A program made the translations under genes and the position numbers. From positions 1 through 61,727 of the forward strand of contig CAZWFN010000019.1 of NCBI GenBank assembly GCA_964633205.1: 61,727 nucleotides of DNA, in the 5' to 3' direction. The first letter of the stretch is position 1. Each line of letters starts with the position of its first letter. This DNA comes from CAYVQE01 sp964633205 (lineage in GTDB: Bacteria > Myxococcota > B64-G9). Shown in pieces: positions 22,924 to 33,386 of this stretch. The notes under the pieces are model-generated. The model ran no database searches, had not been told where the DNA came from, and worked only from the letters and a program-made list of their open reading frames with translations.

Positions 22924-24594
22924 TCAGCCGTCGCCGGCCCGACCGCTGGAGCGCAGCCACAGCAGGCCGCCGCCCACGTAGCGGGCATCCACGCCGCGCT
23001 GGCGCAGCATGCGCACCACTTCTGCCGAACGCGTGCCGCGGGCGCAGATCAACGTCCAGGGCCCGTGGCCGAGCTCGTCCAGCCGCCCGCGCAGCTCGAG
23101 CTGGTCGATGCACTTGACGCCGTCGACCGGCACCGGAAACTGCTCCCACTCCTCGGGGTGGCGTACGTCGAGCAGCGGGGCGGCCTCCAGGTCGGCGCTG
23201 GGCGGAATCGCCTCCACCCCGTCGAGGGCGTCCTCGGCCACCATGGCCACCTGGGCCAGCGGCTCGATGGCCGGGGCGTAGGGCGGGGCGTAGGCGTGCT
23301 CGATCTGGGTGAACGCGGCCAGGTCGGCGCCGCGCAGCAGCAGCTGGCTGGCCACGTCGACCCGCTTGGCGCACTCGCCCGGGCCGACCGCCTGGATGCC
23401 CAGCACGCGCCGGCTGTCGGCGTCGTAGACCAGCTGCAGGTGGAGGTTCTTGGACTCGGGCCAGTAGTGGGCGCTGTCGGACGGCGACACCCAGACGGAC
23501 TCGGCACGCGGGAAATCCCGCCGGGCCGCACCCAGCGGCACCCCGGCGCAGGCCACGTTGAGATCGAAGATCTTGATCGCCCCGGCGCCGGCCACCGGGC
23601 CGAATCGATCGTCGCGTCCGGCCAGCACATTGGCCAGGGTGCGGCCCTGGCGGTTGGCCAGCGATCCCAGCGGCCGATAAGCCGGCTGGCCGGTCACAGC
23701 GTGGCTGACCTCGATGCAGTCGCCGGCGGCGAAGATGCCCGGCACCGAGGTGGCCAGCCGGTCGTCCACCGCTATGGCTCCGGTCGATCCCAGCCGCAGG
23801 TCGGCCGAACGGGCCAGCTCCACCGCCGGCTCCACGCCGAAGGCCACCACCACCACGTCGCCGCGATGGGTCGCCCCACCAGCGGACACCGCCACGCCCT
23901 GGTCGTCGGCCGCGATGCCGTCGACCGGTGCGCCGCAGTGCAGCTCGACCTCGTTGTGGACCAACTCATGGGCCACCACCGCGCCGGCCTCGGCGTCCAG
24001 GATCTGGGGCAGCGGCCAGCCGCCGGCCTCGATCAGGCAGACCTCGGCGTCCCACAGCGACTTGAAGGCCTCGGCCAGCTCGCAGCCGACCAACCCGGCG
24101 CCGACCACCACCGCCCGCTCGATGGTGCCCTTTTTCAGCCCCTCGGCCAGCGGGGCGATGTCCTCGAAGCAGTGGAAGGCGCGCACCCGGGGATGCTGCG
24201 GCTGCCCGGGCAGCTTGCGGGCCCGGCCGCCGGTGGCCAGCACCAGCTGTTCCCACGGCAGCTCGCGCTCGCCGGCGGCCCCGCTGACGCGCAGGGTGTG
24301 GCCGGCCGCGTCCACCGCCTCGGCCCGCGTCTCGGCCAGGATCTCGATCCCCTTGACGGCCTCGAAGTAGTGCGCATCGCGCAAGGCGCCGTCGCCGGTC
24401 TTGCGCAGGGTATTGGCATCCGCGATGTCGCCAGACAGTACGTAGGGCATGCCGCAGGCCGCCACCGAGAACACCGCGCTCTGCTCGACCACCGTGATCG
24501 GCCGCTCCGGCTGCAGCCGCCGCAACCGAGCCGCGCAACGCAGCCCCGCCGCCGAGGCCCCCACGATCACCACCCGTCCAGCATCATCGCTCAT
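22924..24594 (-). CDS. CoA-disulfide/persulfide reductase-like flavoprotein with C-terminal rhodanese
   Basis: A 556-residue pyridine-nucleotide disulfide oxidoreductase of the CoADR-Rhd (Npsr-like) type. The FAD motif is VVIVGASAAGLRCA. The single redox Cys is in SVAACGMPYVLSG, as in CoA disulfide reductase. The NAD(P) motif is AVVVGAGLVGCELAE, and the second FAD motif is SVPGIFAAGDC. The C-terminal ~100 residues are a rhodanese with active loop CARGTR. Relatives reduce CoA-persulfide, polysulfide or disulfides with NAD(P)H. Next to dsrMKJOP it probably handles persulfide sulfur. It follows dsrP by 150 bp containing a large hairpin. Confidence 0.88.
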   Translation of the reverse strand: MSDDAGRVVIVGASAAGLRCAARLRRLQPERPITVVEQSAVFSVAACGMPYVLSGDIADANTLRKTGDGALRDAHYFEAVKGIEILAETRAEAVDAAGHTLRVSGAAGERELPWEQLVLATGGRARKLPGQPQHPRVRAFHCFEDIAPLAEGLKKGTIERAVVVGAGLVGCELAEAFKSLWDAEVCLIEAGGWPLPQILDAEAGAVVAHELVHNEVELHCGAPVDGIAADDQGVAVSAGGATHRGDVVVVAFGVEPAVELARSADLRLGSTGAIAVDDRLATSVPGIFAAGDCIEVSHAVTGQPAYRPLGSLANRQGRTLANVLAGRDDRFGPVAGAGAIKIFDLNVACAGVPLGAARRDFPRAESVWVSPSDSAHYWPESKNLHLQLVYDADSRRVLGIQAVGPGECAKRVDVASQLLLRGADLAAFTQIEHAYAPPYAPAIEPLAQVAMVAEDALDGVEAIPPSADLEAAPLLDVRHPEEWEQFPVPVDGVKCIDQLELRGRLDELGHGPWTLICARGTRSAEVVRMLRQRGVDARYVGGGLLWLRSSGRAGDG

Positions 24595-24671
24595 GTCTAC
24601 TCCCGCACGAATTCGCTATTCACGCTGCCCGATCGACGCGAAGCGCCCCTCGGGCAGTTCCAGACGAAAGA

Positions 24672-24711
24672 GGCCCCGACAACGGTTGGTGCGCCAACCG
24701 CCGCCGGGGCC
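24672..24711 (-). terminator. Two-tier hairpin between dsrP and the persulfide reductase gene
   Basis: GGCCCCG (24672) pairs with CGGGGCC (24705), and inside it GGTTGG (24684) pairs with CCAACC (24694) around a TGCG loop. No U-tract follows on the minus strand. It may lower read-through or protect the dsrMKJOP transcript 3' end rather than terminate fully. Confidence 0.5.
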
Positions 24712-24744
24712 CGGATCAAACTCCGCCGGCTCCCCTGCCCGGCC

Positions 24745-25902
24745 TCAAGACTCCAGCTGTTCCCGCACGCTGACGGCGATCTTGTACAGCCCGGTCAGGA
24801 CCAAGAAGCCGATGGCGTAGACCCCGAGCGTGATCAGGCCTTCCGGCAAGGTGGGCCAGTACTCGGTGACCTCGCCCAGCGGGTTGGGCACGAAGCCGGC
24901 CACCACCAGGGTCAGGCCCTTCTCGATCCACAGCGAGAAGATCACCCCGGCGCACAGCACCGCCAGCCAGGACAGGTTGTTGCGCACCTTGGGCAGCAGC
25001 AGCAGGATCAGCACGCCCAGGCCCAGCAGCTGCGAGGTCCACATCCAGGGCACCAGCGCCGACGCGCCGGCGTAGCCCAGGAACAGGTACTGGAAGTGGT
25101 GCAGGTGCTCGGGGATGTCGCTGTAGAGCCCGGTGAACATCTCGACCAGCACGAAGAAGAAGTTGATGGCCATGGCATAGGTGACGATCACCGCCAGCTT
25201 GCGGATGGCCAGCTCGCCCGGATCGAACTTGGTGAACTTGCGCACTATCAGCGCCAGCAGGATCAGCAGGCTGGGGCCGGTGGCGAAGGCCGAGGCCAGA
25301 AAGCGCGGCGCCAGGATGGCGGTCATCCAGAACGAGCGCGCCTCCAGGCCGGCGTACAAGAAGGCGGTCACGGTGTGGATGCTGACCGCCCAGGGGATCG
25401 ACAGCAGGATCACCGGCCGGATCCAGCGCGGCGGGGCCACGCCCTTGCGCTCGGCGCCGAAGGTGATGATGGAGATGACCACGTTGAGCAGCAGGTAGCC
25501 CAGCAGCACCACCGTGTCCCAGAACATCAGCGAGTTGGGCGTGGGGTGCAAAAACACGTTGAGAATGCGCGAGGGCTGGCCCATGTCGACGAAGATGAAC
25601 AGGACGCACATGGCCACTGCCGGGATGGCCAGAAATTCACCCAGGATGGTCATCTTGCCGAATGCCTTGAAGTCGTGCAGGTAGTAGGGCAGCACCACCA
25701 TGACCGCCGAGGCGGCTATCCCGACCATGAAGGTGAACTGGGCGATGTAGAAGCCCCAGGTCACGTCCCGGTTCAGCCCGGTGATTCCCAACCCATCGCG
25801 CAGCTGGAACAGGTAGGCGATGACCCCGATGCCGGCCAAGGCCACCAGGATGCCGATCAGGGTCCAGTACCGACGACTGCCTCTCAATGCATGCTCGAGC
25901 AT
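24745..25902 (-). CDS. dsrP: DsrP, NrfD-family membrane subunit of DsrMKJOP
   Basis: A 385-residue polytopic protein with about ten membrane helices and the NrfD/PsrC features GLNRDVTWGFYIAQFTF near residue 35 and SLWIEKGL. It is the quinone-interacting membrane subunit of the Dsr complex. It lies 7 bp after dsrO in the order dsrM-K-J-O-P, as in sulfate reducers. A short cytoplasmic Ser/Glu tail ends the protein. Confidence 0.93.
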   Translation of the reverse strand: MLEHALRGSRRYWTLIGILVALAGIGVIAYLFQLRDGLGITGLNRDVTWGFYIAQFTFMVGIAASAVMVVLPYYLHDFKAFGKMTILGEFLAIPAVAMCVLFIFVDMGQPSRILNVFLHPTPNSLMFWDTVVLLGYLLLNVVISIITFGAERKGVAPPRWIRPVILLSIPWAVSIHTVTAFLYAGLEARSFWMTAILAPRFLASAFATGPSLLILLALIVRKFTKFDPGELAIRKLAVIVTYAMAINFFFVLVEMFTGLYSDIPEHLHHFQYLFLGYAGASALVPWMWTSQLLGLGVLILLLLPKVRNNLSWLAVLCAGVIFSLWIEKGLTLVVAGFVPNPLGEVTEYWPTLPEGLITLGVYAIGFLVLTGLYKIAVSVREQLES

Positions 25903-25909
25903 GGCGACC

Positions 25910-26704
25910 TCACACGACGTAATAGACCTGGGGGCTGGTGCCCAGGTGCATCTTGCGGCGGATGGTGTGCTTGCTGCGGATCAAACGCGACACCGCGGAG
26001 CGCGGATCGGCCAAGTCGCCGAAGGCCATGGTGCCCGCCCCGCCGACCCGGTTGGCGGCCTCGACGCACAGCGGCTGCTCACCCCGCGCCAGGCGCTCGG
26101 CGCAGAAGTTGCATTTCTCGACCACGCCCTTGCTGCGGGTGGGGAATCCGATCCGGATGCCGCGCCGGATGTAGGGCCGCGGATCGCGCCAGTTGAACGA
26201 GCGCGAGCCGTAGGGGCAGGCGGCGATGCAGTAGCGGCAGCCGATGCAGCGGTGCATGTCCATCATCACGATGCCGTCCGACTCGCGCTTCCAGGTGGCC
26301 TGGGTGGGGCAGACCCGAACGCAGGGCGGGTTGTCGCAGTGGTTGCACAGCACCGGGACAGGCTGCTGCTTGGTCTGCTCCGGGGTGTAGGCGTCGACGT
26401 GATCCGGCAGGGCGGACTCGAAATCCTCGGTCCAGATCCACCGGATGTCTTCTTCATCGATGCCGATCTGCGGCACGTTGTGGCCGGCGTGGCAGGCCTC
26501 GGCCGCCGCCCGGCGCACATCCTCGCGGGCCACCCGCTTCAGGTCGATGGCCATGGCCCAGCGCTTGGCCTGCAGCGCCGCGGGCGACTGCTCGAACACC
26601 TCGCCCACGGCCTGGCCCACGGCCTTGACCACCGGGATGCCCCACAGGGCGCCCAGCGTTCCCAGGCCGGCGGCTTTCAGGAAGTCTCGTCTGTTCTGGC
26701 CCAT
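25910..26704 (-). CDS. dsrO: DsrO, periplasmic ferredoxin-like subunit
   Basis: A 264-residue iron-sulfur protein with a twin-arginine signal (RRDFLKAAGLGTLGALWG). The Cys groups for several 4Fe-4S clusters are CNHCDNPPCVRVCPTQA, CIGCRYCIAACPYG and CNFCAERLARGEQPLC. It sits on the periplasmic side and should connect DsrJ hemes with DsrP. One canonical Cys group near the N-terminus is reduced (EACHAGHNVPQIG), as in other DsrO proteins. It is separated from dsrJ by 3 bp. Confidence 0.93.
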   Translation of the reverse strand: MGQNRRDFLKAAGLGTLGALWGIPVVKAVGQAVGEVFEQSPAALQAKRWAMAIDLKRVAREDVRRAAAEACHAGHNVPQIGIDEEDIRWIWTEDFESALPDHVDAYTPEQTKQQPVPVLCNHCDNPPCVRVCPTQATWKRESDGIVMMDMHRCIGCRYCIAACPYGSRSFNWRDPRPYIRRGIRIGFPTRSKGVVEKCNFCAERLARGEQPLCVEAANRVGGAGTMAFGDLADPRSAVSRLIRSKHTIRRKMHLGTSPQVYYVV

Positions 26705-26707
26705 GGC

Positions 26708-27085
26708 TCACTCCCCTGCCGGCGGTTCTACGTGGCAGTCCCAACAGTAGGGGCTGACGCCCATGTAGTCGTGACAGCGATCGCAGAACTTGGACTTGTC
26801 ATCGTGGCAACGCATGCAGGTCAGCGACAGGCTGGCCTCGTATTTCTGGCCGTCCGAGGCGACGTACATGCGCTTGCCCTCGCGCACCACCTGGTCGCGC
26901 CACTCGTCCAGCAAATCCATGTGCCAGTGGCGCATGTACTCGGTGTCCTCGACGCACTCGCCATCGGGCGGCAGCACCAACTCCGGCCGCGCCCCCAACT
27001 CGCCGTGGAACCATGAGAACCAGATGGGGAAGGTAACCAGGACCAGGAATACGACCAGCCCGACGACGATCTTGCCGTAGCTCAT
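26708..27085 (-). CDS. dsrJ: DsrJ, triheme cytochrome c
   Basis: A 125-residue protein with an N-terminal membrane anchor (VVGLVVFLVLVTFPIWF) and three CxxCH heme sites: CMRCH, CDRCH and CWDCH. That matches the three hemes of DsrJ. A Cys in ECVEDTEYMRHWH could be the unusual Cys heme ligand reported for DsrJ; this is inference. It is located in the periplasm and links the Dsr complex to the periplasmic cytochrome pool. It is tightly packed between dsrK and dsrO. Confidence 0.95.
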   Translation of the reverse strand: MSYGKIVVGLVVFLVLVTFPIWFSWFHGELGARPELVLPPDGECVEDTEYMRHWHMDLLDEWRDQVVREGKRMYVASDGQKYEASLSLTCMRCHDDKSKFCDRCHDYMGVSPYCWDCHVEPPAGE

Positions 27086-27089
27086 CGCC

Positions 27090-28730
<1,641 letters not shown>

Positions 28731-28734
28731 GGCG

Positions 28735-29796
28735 CTACTCCTTCTCGGCTGCGGGCTCGGCGGTCTTCTGCGCGGAGGACTCCTCGGCCGCTGCCTGTTC
28801 CGGGGTCTTCTCCACCGGGATCCCCGCCTTGACCATCTTCTCCCGGAAGTCGTCCTCGTACTCCTCGTAGGTGTGGACGTCGACCGGATAGTTCCACGGG
28901 TTGACGTGACGCTCGGCCCGGTTGTTGTTGGCCATGTTGCGCGCCGGGCTCAAAAAGACGCCGGCCATGTGCATCAGCTTGCTGAAGGGGAAGTACATGA
29001 ACAGCACCACGACGAACAGCAGGTGGCAGTAAAACAGCCAGTGCACGTCGGCCGGCGTCACCGGATCGAGCGCCAGCAGGCTCATGCCCAGCTCCTTGAC
29101 CCCGACCACGTCGGTCTTGACCAGGTGGCGCAACAGCACGCCGGTGGAGCCGATGCCCAGGATCAGCAGCAGCGGAAAGTAATCGCTGGCCAGCGACAGG
29201 TAACGCATCTGCGGGATGTACAGCCGGCGCAGCAGCAGATAGCCGACCGCGCCCAGCAGCAAGAACGAGGTCAGGTAGAACTCGGGCACCCCGACCTGGA
29301 AAAAGCCGTCCACGTCCTGCAGCAGCGTGACGAAGCCGGGGACCGGCTCGGTGAAAAAGCGCATGTGCCGCAGAAAGATCACCAGGAAGGAGTAATGGAA
29401 CACCAGCCCGGCCAGCCACAGCCACTTGGTCGGCCCGTAGACCACCTTGCCCTCGTCGACCCGGAAGTCGAGCCGGGTGTTGCGGAACAGCGAGCGGAAG
29501 AACAAGACCTCGAGGATCATCCGCCCCACCGTCTGGGTCTTGGTCGCCGGGTTGTCGAGCTTGTTCTGCTTGACCCAGTCCAGCGATTTCTGCTGGCCGC
29601 AGGTGGTCGGGATGCGGAAGGGCACCGGGACCTTGGCCCAGCGCAGCACCCGCCATACGATCCCGACCAGCAGCACGACAATGGCGATGTAGGGCAACAC
29701 CGCGCCGAACAGGGTATACAGCCCGGCCTCGGCGACGCCCAGGTAAACCACCAGCACCAGCGCCAAGACCGCCACCAGGGATACCACAAAGTTCAT
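28735..29796 (-). CDS. dsrM: DsrM, membrane cytochrome b
   Basis: A 353-residue membrane protein with about six helices and candidate b-heme His in FHYSFLVIFLRHMR and HWLFYCHLLFVV...KLMHMAG. It has a ~70-residue soluble loop after the second helix (TTCGQQKSLDW) and a charged Ala/Glu C-terminal tail. It oxidises or reduces menaquinol and passes electrons to DsrK. It is the first gene of dsrMKJOP, with GAGGTGG before the ATG, 97 bp after the RsbRD-like gene. Confidence 0.93.
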   Translation of the reverse strand: MNFVVSLVAVLALVLVVYLGVAEAGLYTLFGAVLPYIAIVVLLVGIVWRVLRWAKVPVPFRIPTTCGQQKSLDWVKQNKLDNPATKTQTVGRMILEVLFFRSLFRNTRLDFRVDEGKVVYGPTKWLWLAGLVFHYSFLVIFLRHMRFFTEPVPGFVTLLQDVDGFFQVGVPEFYLTSFLLLGAVGYLLLRRLYIPQMRYLSLASDYFPLLLILGIGSTGVLLRHLVKTDVVGVKELGMSLLALDPVTPADVHWLFYCHLLFVVVLFMYFPFSKLMHMAGVFLSPARNMANNNRAERHVNPWNYPVDVHTYEEYEDDFREKMVKAGIPVEKTPEQAAAEESSAQKTAEPAAEKE

Positions 29797-29893
29797 GGTT
29801 CACCACCTCGGATACGCCGCGCTCCACCCCGCCGGGGCCGGGTCACGGCCTTTGCCTGTGCTCGCTTCGAACCGCCGCCCAGGCCGCGGTTCC

Positions 29894-30451
29894 TCAGGAG
29901 CCGTCGTCGTCTTCCTCGTCGGGTACCGGGGCCAGACGCTCTTCCGCGTCCTCGACGAACATCCCGCTGCGCCGCATCAACCCGGCCACCCGACGCTTGA
30001 TCTCCTCGACCCGGAGTTCGTACATGTGCTGGCGGTACTTGGTGTAGATGTCGAAAGCGTACAGGGCCAGCTGATCGATCCGGCTCTCGAAGTCCACCAG
30101 CTCTTCTCGCAGCGCCGGTTGGCGCAGCTCATCGCGCAGCAGCTTGCGCAGCACTTCTTTCAAGTCGAAAACGAAGCCCACCGCCCGGGCCGGCGTGAAA
30201 TCCTGTACGGAGCGCAGCTGCATCACCGGATCGAGCTGCTCGCACAGACGCCGTGGTTCGGCGCCGGTGATCAGCTCACGGTACAGGCCGGTGATGCTGT
30301 CGGCCAACCGCTGCCCCACCGGGTTGGCGAAACGGTTCTTCTCGCGGCGAAAGAACGCGGCCGCGTCCTTCGGATAGGACTCGAGCGTGCGATTCAGCCA
30401 GGCCTTGGTAATGGCCTCACGCTTGCTCTCCAGCAAATCCCCAAGTCCCAT
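29894..30451 (-). CDS. RsbRD-N-like helical protein linked to dsrMKJOP
   Basis: A 185-residue, largely helical protein (GLGDLLESKREAITKAW at the start, then PARAVGFVFDLKEVLRKLL) ending in an acidic tail. The pattern resembles the RsbRD N-terminal helical domain, a sensor fold related to globins, and such genes commonly precede dsrM in sulfate reducers. No catalytic motif is seen. ATG 30451 is chosen over an upstream Met because the family starts at MGLGDLL. It might sense redox state or help assemble the complex. Confidence 0.7.
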   Translation of the reverse strand: MGLGDLLESKREAITKAWLNRTLESYPKDAAAFFRREKNRFANPVGQRLADSITGLYRELITGAEPRRLCEQLDPVMQLRSVQDFTPARAVGFVFDLKEVLRKLLRDELRQPALREELVDFESRIDQLALYAFDIYTKYRQHMYELRVEEIKRRVAGLMRRSGMFVEDAEERLAPVPDEEDDDGS

Positions 30452-30495
30452 GACCCGGCTCGCTCCGCCCCCCGGGCGATCCCGCAACCAAGACA

Positions 30496-30530
30496 GCCCC
30501 CGGCACCCACCTGTCGCGGATGCCGGGGGC
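30496..30530 (-). terminator. Hairpin after dsrC
   Basis: GCCCCCGGCA (30496-30505) pairs perfectly with TGCCGGGGGC (30521-30530) around a 15-nt loop. It stands 43 bp after the dsrC stop. There is no U-tract, so it may stabilise the abundant dsrC message or partly terminate before the RsbRD-dsrM genes. Confidence 0.55.
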
Positions 30531-30572
30531 CAAGCATTCGGCTGTCGACCCTACTGCAGCCGTCGCTGCGGC

Positions 30573-30890
30573 TCAGACGCAGCCGGTCGGCTTGGGCAAT
30601 CCGGCGATCTTGCAGGCGCCCTTGGCCGGCCCCGACGGGAACAGCTCGTAGATCTTGTTGAGCTTGAATCCGGTCGACTTGCACAGCTTGCGGATCATCG
30701 GCGCCACCTGGTACTCCAGGTAGTAGTCGCGCAGGAACTTGACCACCTTCCAGTGCTCCTCGGAAAGCTCCTCCACGCCCTCGGTCTTGGCCAACGCCGC
30801 GGCCACGTCCTCGTTCCAGCGATCCGGCTCCTGCAGGAAGCCATCCTCGTCCACTTCGTAGGTCTCGTCACCGACTTTGAAATCCGGCAT
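30573..30890 (-). CDS. dsrC: DsrC sulfur carrier
   Basis: This 105-residue protein contains the full DsrC C-terminal arm, GACKIAGLPKPTGCV, with both essential cysteines (the penultimate Cys and the one 11 residues before it). It carries the sulfite-derived sulfur as a trisulfide between DsrAB and DsrMK. ATG 30890 follows AGGAGTGAA and lies 1 bp beyond the TPR gene stop, so translation is coupled. Upstream in-frame codons would add a non-family extension. Confidence 0.97.
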   Translation of the reverse strand: MPDFKVGDETYEVDEDGFLQEPDRWNEDVAAALAKTEGVEELSEEHWKVVKFLRDYYLEYQVAPMIRKLCKSTGFKLNKIYELFPSGPAKGACKIAGLPKPTGCV

Positions 30891-30891
30891 T

Positions 30892-31488
30892 TCACTCCTC
30901 CTTGGTAGATGGGTCTTGGTTCGGGTTCCTCGCCTCGGGTCCACTATCAGCGGCGGATTGCTCACCGCCGCGCTGCCTCGTTATCGCGCGCATCAACTCC
31001 GGTTGGGGAGAATAGCCGAGTTCGAGGGCCCGGTTCAAGCACGCTTTGGCCCGGTCCACCTCACCGGCGGAAAACAGCGCCACCGCCAGGTGATACTGCC
31101 CGCCCGGATTGTCCGGCTCCAGCTCCACCACCCGCTCGAAGCAGGCCACCATCGACTCGGCCTGGCCCTGGTACATACAGCTGAGGCCCTTGTTGTAATG
31201 GGCCTGGACCATATCGGGCCGGCAGTCCAGCGCCCGCTGGTTGGCCTCGGTACAGGCCTCGAAATCCCAGGCCGCCATCTTCAGCCCGCCCAGGTTGACC
31301 CAGGCCTCGGCGTACTCGGGTTCGAGCTCGACGGCCCGGCGCAGCGCCGCCTCGGCCTCTTGCAGGTGAGGGGTTCGAATCAGGGCCGTGCCCAGACGCA
31401 TCTGGGCCTTGGCCGAATCCGGGTTCGCGGCCGCCTCCCGGCGCAGCCGATCCAGCCGCGTCTCTTGTTTCCTAGTCTTCGTCGTCAC
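30892..31488 (-). CDS. TPR-repeat protein in the dsr cluster
   Basis: A 198-residue protein with at least three tetratricopeptide repeats (AQMRLGTALIRTPHLQEAEAAL, AEAWVNLGGLKMAAWDF, AQAHYNKGLSCMYQGQAES-type units) flanked by charged tails. GTG 31488 behind AGAGGA is chosen, which makes the gene overlap its upstream neighbour by 17 bp. TPR domains mediate protein contacts, so a chaperone or scaffold role for DsrC or DsrAB is possible but unproven. Confidence 0.8.
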   Translation of the reverse strand: MTTKTRKQETRLDRLRREAAANPDSAKAQMRLGTALIRTPHLQEAEAALRRAVELEPEYAEAWVNLGGLKMAAWDFEACTEANQRALDCRPDMVQAHYNKGLSCMYQGQAESMVACFERVVELEPDNPGGQYHLAVALFSAGEVDRAKACLNRALELGYSPQPELMRAITRQRGGEQSAADSGPEARNPNQDPSTKEE

Positions 31489-31972
31489 AGCAGTTTCCTC
31501 TTTCGATGCGCCGGCGCAGCCGCTTGCCCATGATGTCGCCGACCTTGTTCGGATAGGTGTGCACCACCACGCACAGCGCATCGGCCAGGCCATCGTGTAG
31601 GTTGTCGTCGCCGGCCAGCCGCACCATGTCGGGCACCACCGGCAGGATCAGGTCGGCCCGCTCGCGGGCGATGGCCTCGAGCACCTGCGGTGAGAAGAGG
31701 CCGTTGGCGCCCGACTCCTCGGCCATCGACCAGATCAACCAGCGGATGATGCGCTCCATCTGCTCCGGATGATAACGGGCCGCGAAGCCCATGCCGCGGT
31801 TGGCAGCGGCCCGTATCCGTTCGTCCACCTGGTGCGTCATGCGCATCAGGTGGCGGATGCTGCGCTGGTCCTCGGCCACCAGGCGCTCCAGCGTCTCCAG
31901 GTCGCCGTCGGCGACGATCTGGCGCACGCGCTGGCTCAACTCCGGTCGCCTGGCCGGCTTCTGGCGGTCCAC
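31472..31972 (-). CDS. Helical protein of unknown function in the dsr cluster
   Basis: A 166-residue protein predicted all-helical (VRQIVADGDLETLERLV, RSIRHLMRMTHQVDER, YHPEQMERIIRWLIWSMAEE), with HEAT-like spacing and a terminal NCCDDED. I cannot assign a function. The GTG start abuts the dsrN stop, and the gene overlaps the TPR gene. Its conserved-looking SGANGLFSPQVLEAIA motif and its place between dsrN and dsrC suggest a Dsr accessory role. Confidence 0.75.
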   Translation of the reverse strand: MDRQKPARRPELSQRVRQIVADGDLETLERLVAEDQRSIRHLMRMTHQVDERIRAAANRGMGFAARYHPEQMERIIRWLIWSMAEESGANGLFSPQVLEAIARERADLILPVVPDMVRLAGDDNLHDGLADALCVVVHTYPNKVGDIMGKRLRRRIERGNCCDDED

Positions 31973-33340
31973 TCACGCCTCCCCGGCCGCGGCCCGCACC
32001 AGCGCCGGCGCCCAATCCGGCTCGCCCAGTGCATGGATGTGGGTATAGGTGGCCACCGCCGCGCCGCGGCGCAACCCGTCGCGGCCGGCGCCCAGGCCGA
32101 CGCCGCGCACCAGCTCCAGGCAGGTCTCCAGCGCAGCTTGCGCGGGATCGATCCGCGAGTAATGGAACTCGTGACCACGGAGCTCGGCCCCGGCCTGCAG
32201 GAAGGGGTTTTCGCCGTCGACCCGGGCCTGGACGTAACCGTGGCCCTGGGGGCGGGCGGTCTGCTCGACATCCACCGGCAGGCTGCCCACCATGGGGTAG
32301 CGCTTGCGGCCCTGGTGCAGCTCGCGCGCCAGGTACATCAACCCGCCGCACTCGGCCCAGACCGGCATGCCCTGCTCGATGCGCGCGGCCAGCCCCTCGC
32401 GGAATGCGCGGTTGGCCGACAGCGCCTCGGCGTGGACCTCGGGAAACCCGCCGCCGATGTACAGACCGTCGATCTCCGGCGGCTGCTCGTCGTCCAGGGC
32501 CGAGGTGTAGACCAACTCGGCGCCGGCGGCCTCCAGCGCCTCGAGATTCTCCGGATAGTAGAAGGAAAAGGCCCGATCGCGCAGCACGCCCAGGCGCACC
32601 CGCGGCGCCAGCGCGCCTCTCGTCGCCGCCGGTTCCAGCGCCCCGGCACGACCGGCGGCCGCATCCAGGCCGGCCCAGTCCACATGCGCGGTCACCAGCG
32701 CCTCGACCCGCTCCAACGCCTCGTCGCGGCCCTCGTGCTCGGCCGCGGTCAGCAAGCCCAGGTGCCGCGAGGGCAAGTGCTGGCCGGTCGCCCGCGGAAT
32801 GGCGCCGAGCACCGGCAGGTCGGTCTCCGCGGCCAGCGCCTGGCGGATGACCCGCTCCTGGCGGGCGGTGCCCACGCGGTTGAGGATCACGCCGGCGAAG
32901 TCCAGGTCGGACTCCAGCGCCCGGCAGCCGAGCACCAGCGCGGCGATGGTGCGGGTGGATTTGGTGACATCGACCACCAGCACCACCGGGGTCTCGGTGA
33001 TGCGGGCGAGCTGGGCGGTGGAGTGGCTGCCGCTGGCATCCAGGCCGTCGAACAGGCCGCGATTGCCCTCCAGTACCGCCACGTCGGCGCCGCTGGCCGC
33101 GCGGGCCAGCGATTCTCGAATGGCGGCCCGCGGCATCAGATAGCTGTCCAGGTTGCGCCCCGGCGCTCCAGCGGCCGCGCCCAACCAGGCGGCGTCGATG
33201 AAGTCCGGCCCCTTCTTGAACGGCGCCACCCGCCGGCCGCGCGCCCGCCAACCGCGCACGAGACCGAGGGCGACGAGGGTCTTGCCGCTGTCGCCGGCCA
33301 AGCCGGCGACCGCCAATCTGGGCAGCTCGCCTGGTGTCAC
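31973..33340 (-). CDS. dsrN: DsrN, siroheme amidase (cobyrinate a,c-diamide synthase family)
   Basis: A 455-residue CobB/CbiA-type enzyme. The N-terminal P-loop-like GLAGDSGKTLVALGL and GPDFIDAAWLG belong to the ATP-grasping dethiobiotin-synthetase-like domain. The C-terminal class I glutamine amidotransferase domain has GLYIGGGFPEVHA and nucleophile Cys in WAECGGLMYLA. In dsr loci this protein (DsrN) amidates siroheme for DsrAB. GTG 33340 follows GAGGCGAGG. It is 46 bp after dsrL. A role in cobalamin synthesis is the alternative, but no other cob gene is nearby. Confidence 0.88.
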   Translation of the reverse strand: MTPGELPRLAVAGLAGDSGKTLVALGLVRGWRARGRRVAPFKKGPDFIDAAWLGAAAGAPGRNLDSYLMPRAAIRESLARAASGADVAVLEGNRGLFDGLDASGSHSTAQLARITETPVVLVVDVTKSTRTIAALVLGCRALESDLDFAGVILNRVGTARQERVIRQALAAETDLPVLGAIPRATGQHLPSRHLGLLTAAEHEGRDEALERVEALVTAHVDWAGLDAAAGRAGALEPAATRGALAPRVRLGVLRDRAFSFYYPENLEALEAAGAELVYTSALDDEQPPEIDGLYIGGGFPEVHAEALSANRAFREGLAARIEQGMPVWAECGGLMYLARELHQGRKRYPMVGSLPVDVEQTARPQGHGYVQARVDGENPFLQAGAELRGHEFHYSRIDPAQAALETCLELVRGVGLGAGRDGLRRGAAVATYTHIHALGEPDWAPALVRAAAGEA

Positions 33341-33386
33341 GCCTCGCCTCGTGTCCGAACGCCTGGGGCCCGCGGCTAGCGCGGCG

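Noticed and set aside
31973..33340. Cobalamin-pathway cobyrinate diamide synthase
   Set aside because: No other cobalamin gene is nearby, and the gene is embedded between dsrL and dsrC, so the DsrN role is the better reading.
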